From: Hyperoplus lanceolatus
Taxonomy: Eukaryota; Chordata; Actinopteri; Uranoscopiformes; Ammodytidae
Length of the DNA stretch: 64,000 nucleotides
Reading direction: 5' to 3'
NCBI GenBank assembly: GCA_026929865.2
Contig: CM049406.2
Span: 25,190,001 to 25,254,000, forward strand
A program made the translations under genes and the position numbers. Below the pieces are notes generated by a model that ran no database searches, was not told where the DNA came from, and saw only the letters and a program-made list of their open reading frames with translations. Below are positions 61,901 to 64,000 of this stretch, in pieces; the stretch's first letter is position 1, and each line of letters opens with the position of its first letter.

Positions 61901-62841
61901 CGTAGATTTTCTCCTCATGAGTTAGGACACTGCTCAAGTTCTGGCTGATGTCAGCTCCACCGTCCCTGGCCCTCTCATCATCAACCACTTCATTGACTGA
62001 CACAGTGGTATTAGACTCACTGGTCACTGATCCACTTAAGAGGGGGCTGTCGGTACACCTCATTTTCTTTTGAGGTGCCTCGTTGTTTTCACTGGCCTTT
62101 CTTTTCTCAATCACCACTTGGGGATTCTCCACTGACTTTCCATTCAGTTCAGTGTTATTGGTGTAGCTACACCTTCCCCTTTTTCCAGATCTCGGCAAGC
62201 AGTTCCCCTCTGAAACTGCGCCGGAGTCTGTGGTGTTGTTGATGCAACATCTCTTGACCTCTTGGGATGTCCTGGCATCAACAGTGGCCCTTCTCTTGCC
62301 CTTCTGGATCCTTCTTTCCTCTACGGTCACCCCACTGTCTTTAGTGGAGTTGGTGAGGGAACCACATGTGCTCCTCTTACTGGGCATCTTTCCATCATCA
62401 TTAGCCCTCCTCTTTCTCACACTGACCTCCTCCTGCTCATTGTTGCAGGGGTCAGTGGAGCGGGTCATGTTGCCTTCACCCTGGATCTTTTTCATGGGTG
62501 ATCCTGCAACATCAGTGGCCATCCTCTTTCTTTTGCCCATTGGAAGATCGTCCAGCATGTGCTTCTCTACAAATGAGAAACGCTCGGTGAACAACTTTTT
62601 CTTGACTGCATTTTGGTTCAAACGAAGCACCAGACCCCAGACTGAAGATCATTTGAGAAATATATTCAGTAGACTAACAATGAATTAAAGGAAGGAAGTT
62701 AGGGAACACATTACAGATAAGTTATCAGATTTTGAAATTAACAAAAACATGACTTTGAGTTGTAACTGGAGAAACTTCAAACTTACCTTGGTCTTTTTCA
62801 GGGGCCAGAGTGTTCAAGTATAGTTTCAACTTAGAAAGCAT
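55292..62841 (-). CDS. PIM-like serine/threonine kinase, complete 8-exon gene
   Basis: Exons in transcript order: 62841-62787, 62641-61871, 61706-61612, 61521-61474, 61250-61029, 55994-55817, 55689-55516 and 55377-55292. All junctions have AG/GT and keep the frame, giving 542 residues. Residues 1-54 form a short leader, and 55-275 a basic, repetitive, probably disordered region. The kinase domain follows. The glycine loop is GEGGFGSVF (289-297), the ATP lysine is in VAIK (K311) and the likely alpha-C Glu is E335. The PIM-like hinge is LVMERPNNSKDL, the catalytic loop HRDIKLHN (D419, N424), the DFG is D440, and the SPPEW-type motif is APPEW (462-466). The tail is CLARDPMERATLEELQ. The ERP hinge and PPEW place it near PIM kinases; fish carry a large expansion of such pim-like genes. 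No catalytic residue is missing. Activity and substrate are unknown. Intron 5 is swollen by transposons. Confidence 0.9.
55516..55689 (-). CDS. Kinase exon 7 (activation segment end and C-lobe)
   Basis: 174 bp. It encodes GTTAYAPPEWFDYGTFWARP, then SVWQLGALFYSLLGGSEHF and INNHIRINPALPTG. Acceptor TTTACCAG, donor GTACAC. Truncated duplicate at 44818-44973. Confidence 0.93.
55817..55994 (-). CDS. Kinase exon 6 (catalytic loop and DFG)
   Basis: 178 bp. It encodes MILRQMVDAAIDMHSKGVF, then HRDIKLHNVLVQSDWG and VRVIDFGCGSSSTEMSYFS. Acceptor CTTTCAG, donor GTATGG. A frameshifted copy lies at 45112-45284 and a partial permuted copy at 46850-46906. Confidence 0.93.
57307..57342. repeat. (GT)n microsatellite
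   Basis: About 18 GT units; it appears to be the target of the element that starts at 57348. Confidence 0.97.
57348..59017. mobile_element. hAT-like element inside intron 5 transposon
   Basis: Left CAGCGCCGCCC, then AGGGCCCAGC; right complement CAGGCCCGCCG, then TGGCTGGGCCCCTGAA. The flanking 8-mers TGTGCGTG (57340-57347) and TGTGTGTG (59018-59025) match at 7 of 8. Since the target is a GT tract, that match is weaker evidence than usual. The interior is non-coding with a CA tract at 58909-58936. Confidence 0.65.
59167..59534. mobile_element. Deleted Tc1/mariner-type element
   Basis: The left end CAGGTGAAACTCGAAAAATT is a known type of fish Tc1-like terminus, and AGTAATTCAACTTAAAAGGT is a repeated inner motif. 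The right end has decayed to GAGTATCACCTG. TA dinucleotides flank both sides (59165-59166, 59535-59536). At 368 bp, the transposase is wholly deleted. Confidence 0.75.
59552..60630. mobile_element. TAGTCT-ended DNA element, copy B
   Basis: Second copy of the family at 35551-36391. Ends match TAGTCTGGC and GCGAGACTA. The flanking 9-mers AGTTGTTAT (59543-59551) and TGTTGTTAT (60631-60639) differ at one base. It is 238 bp longer than copy A, mainly through a segment at about 59970-60215 that copy A lacks. Inserted in the intron 5 transposon. Confidence 0.88.
61029..61250 (-). CDS. Kinase exon 5 (alpha-C to hinge)
   Basis: 222 bp, 74 residues, from ICNGKVFDIILEVALMLKST to SLKEFEAK. It includes the hinge ILVMERPNNSKDL, where PIM kinases have an ERP-x(n)-DL pattern with proline replacing the usual hinge hydrogen-bond donor. 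Acceptor CCTTTAG, donor GTACGA. Confidence 0.92.
61474..61521 (-). CDS. Kinase exon 4 (beta-3 lysine)
   Basis: A 48-bp exon encoding VAIKYIPIKDVERKQV, with K311 as the ATP-anchoring lysine. Acceptor TTGCAG, donor GTGAGT. Confidence 0.92.
61612..61706 (-). CDS. Kinase exon 3 (glycine-rich loop)
   Basis: Encodes EYEEKYSRLTSIGEGGFGSV, then FGGFRKYDRLP. Acceptor TCATCAG before 61706; donor GTAGGT, slightly off consensus, at 61611-61606. The ATP-binding loop GxGxFGxV is complete. Confidence 0.9.
61871..62641 (-). CDS. Kinase exon 2 (basic repetitive N-terminal region)
   Basis: 771 bp; acceptor CTTCAG before 62641 and donor GTAAGC at 61870-61865. It encodes residues 19-275: WGLVLRLNQNAVKKKLF, then about five imperfect repeats built around KRKR/RKRRA/GKRRA/GKRGR/EKRKA with downstream Lys/Arg-rich ends, such as PMKKI, PSKRSTC, EVKRCC and PQKKMRC. 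Spacing is about 38 residues for the first four. Rich in Ser/Thr/Asn and without hydrophobic segments, so no membrane span or signal peptide. The clusters look like nuclear localisation signals. Confidence 0.88.
62787..62841 (-). CDS. Kinase exon 1 (start codon)
   Basis: The ATG at 62841 begins MLSKLKLYLNTLAPEKDQ. The exon ends in phase 1 at a GTAAGT donor (62786-62781). It is too short to stand out as an open frame. This start is chosen because exon 2 is open upstream to its acceptor with no ATG before residue 47, and this exon joins it in frame. Confidence 0.85.
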
Positions 62842-64000
62842 GACGCTATCGAAGTTTCAAACGTGATTATTAGGTATAAGAAGGTATAAAAACCTGAAGA
62901 TACCTGAAGTGTGTGTACTGATACAAAGTGTTTACTGATACAGAGTGTCTATGCTCTGATGTTCACCCACTGTTGCATTTGGAATGTGATGATTAACTGA
63001 CTGGCATCATAATGGTAAAAATCTAAAGAATCAAACATATGCACATTAACATTCTATAGTTCCATAGAGACTGACTTTATTATTTTTCAAATTAGTTGTT
63101 TATTTTTCTGTTTTTTCTTGTCTGGTGATTTATTTATTCACCTTCCCCAATGTGGAGTGTGTGTCTATGTTTTTTACTTGTGTTTAGTTTGCTCCATTTT
63201 GTCTCAAATAATGGTTTCCCAAATCTTTTTGAAGAAAATTTCTAGATTTTATTTGAAAGATTAGATAATAAAACAGTAAATCTGATATGGGATGGGATTT
63301 GAATTGCTGCATAATCCCCAAAATGGGATAACCCCCTGCCCCCTAATGAATGAATTTGTCTTTTTATCAGCCACTGTTATGATTGGGAGCATGATGTAAT
63401 GCAAAGTACACTACAATCAAAAAATGATAACAGCATTTCCCAGAATACCCGGGGTTTCAAATCTGCCTTTTTATGCTGAGTTGAAATGTATGGAAAGGCA
63501 CCAATCCAATCATCTATGATATAATTAAATATATTGACAAGAAATATTATAATCTAATGTGCAGATTGTTCCCAACATTTGTAAACATTAGCCTACATTT
63601 TCCTTCATAAGCCTTTCTTTTTTGTATGTGTATTTGCATGCTGGGAGCTTATGCTTGGCAGTGTGTTTACAGCCAAGTGTTATGCAAAACAAAACTAATG
63701 AACAAACAATATACAATCATGAGCAGCTGTGATATTGTGTCTAAATGTGTCTCTTTCTCATGTCAACAATGGATGAATGAATGAAATGTGACAGGCAGGG
63801 ATGGATTTTGGTGTGTGTGTGTGTGTGTGTGTGTACGGGATTTGGAAATGTATAATTTGCTCAAGTAAACACACATACACACAAGTATTGACTTGTGATC
63901 ACATCAATATGTACACACAATATGTATTGTGTATGCACACAGTGCTTATAATAGGAGAATGCGTGTGTGGATCTTTGTATTTCTGACCCATATTAAAATC
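62842..64000. other. 5' flank of the PIM-like kinase gene
   Basis: Non-coding, AT-rich sequence upstream of the start codon. No TATA box, CpG island or further exon could be assigned, so the promoter and any 5' UTR exon remain undefined. A (GT)n tract lies at 63811-63834. The flank contrasts with the CpG-rich start of zswim5. Confidence 0.5.

Overview
The window is nuclear DNA from a ray-finned (teleost) fish. Three things point there. Exon 1 of a vertebrate zinc-finger SWIM gene, best matching zswim5, is present. There is a fish-style PIM-like kinase gene. The repeats are typical of teleost genomes: long CA/GT microsatellites, a Tc1 transposon, many hAT-type elements, tRNA-derived SINEs and a non-LTR retrotransposon. 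The species cannot be named from the sequence alone. Both protein-coding genes lie on the minus strand; no RNA gene, CRISPR array or operon was found.

Layout. 1-10802 is read as part of zswim5 intron 1. It is non-coding and crowded with CA/GT tracts, and holds a tRNA-derived SINE and a 619-bp piggyBac-like MITE. 10809-11337 is zswim5 coding exon 1, followed by a short 5' flank. 11.5-17.2 kb is AT-rich and shows no gene. 17.2-24.7 kb is a cluster of nested transposons: an inactivated Tc1 copy inside an older inverted-repeat element, a solo LTR split by a 2.7-kb TA-flanked element that itself holds another element, and a hAT-like element abutting the LTR. 24.7-33.1 kb is mostly empty, with one SINE and a 42-bp hairpin MITE. 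33.1-36.5 kb is a LINE interrupted by three DNA transposons. 37.2-42.1 kb is one hAT-like element holding four further layers of insertion. 42.3-47.0 kb is a broken partial duplicate of the PIM-like kinase locus. 47.4-53.5 kb is a region bounded by inverted-repeat arms and containing a second palindromic unit, a solo LTR and a 652-bp hAT MITE. 53.7-53.9 kb is a second copy of the SINE seen at 6.8 kb.

55292-62841 (minus) is a complete eight-exon PIM-like serine/threonine kinase gene. Its splice junctions can be read by eye and join to an open 542-residue protein with all catalytic motifs present. A large exon 2 adds a repetitive basic N-terminal region. Intron 5 is inflated by a 4.85-kb transposon carrying at least three further insertions; the duplicate at 45.3 kb keeps the empty site.

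The two genes show no functional link. What stands out is the depth of transposon nesting, with target-site duplications readable at most levels, and the duplicated, permuted kinase exons.
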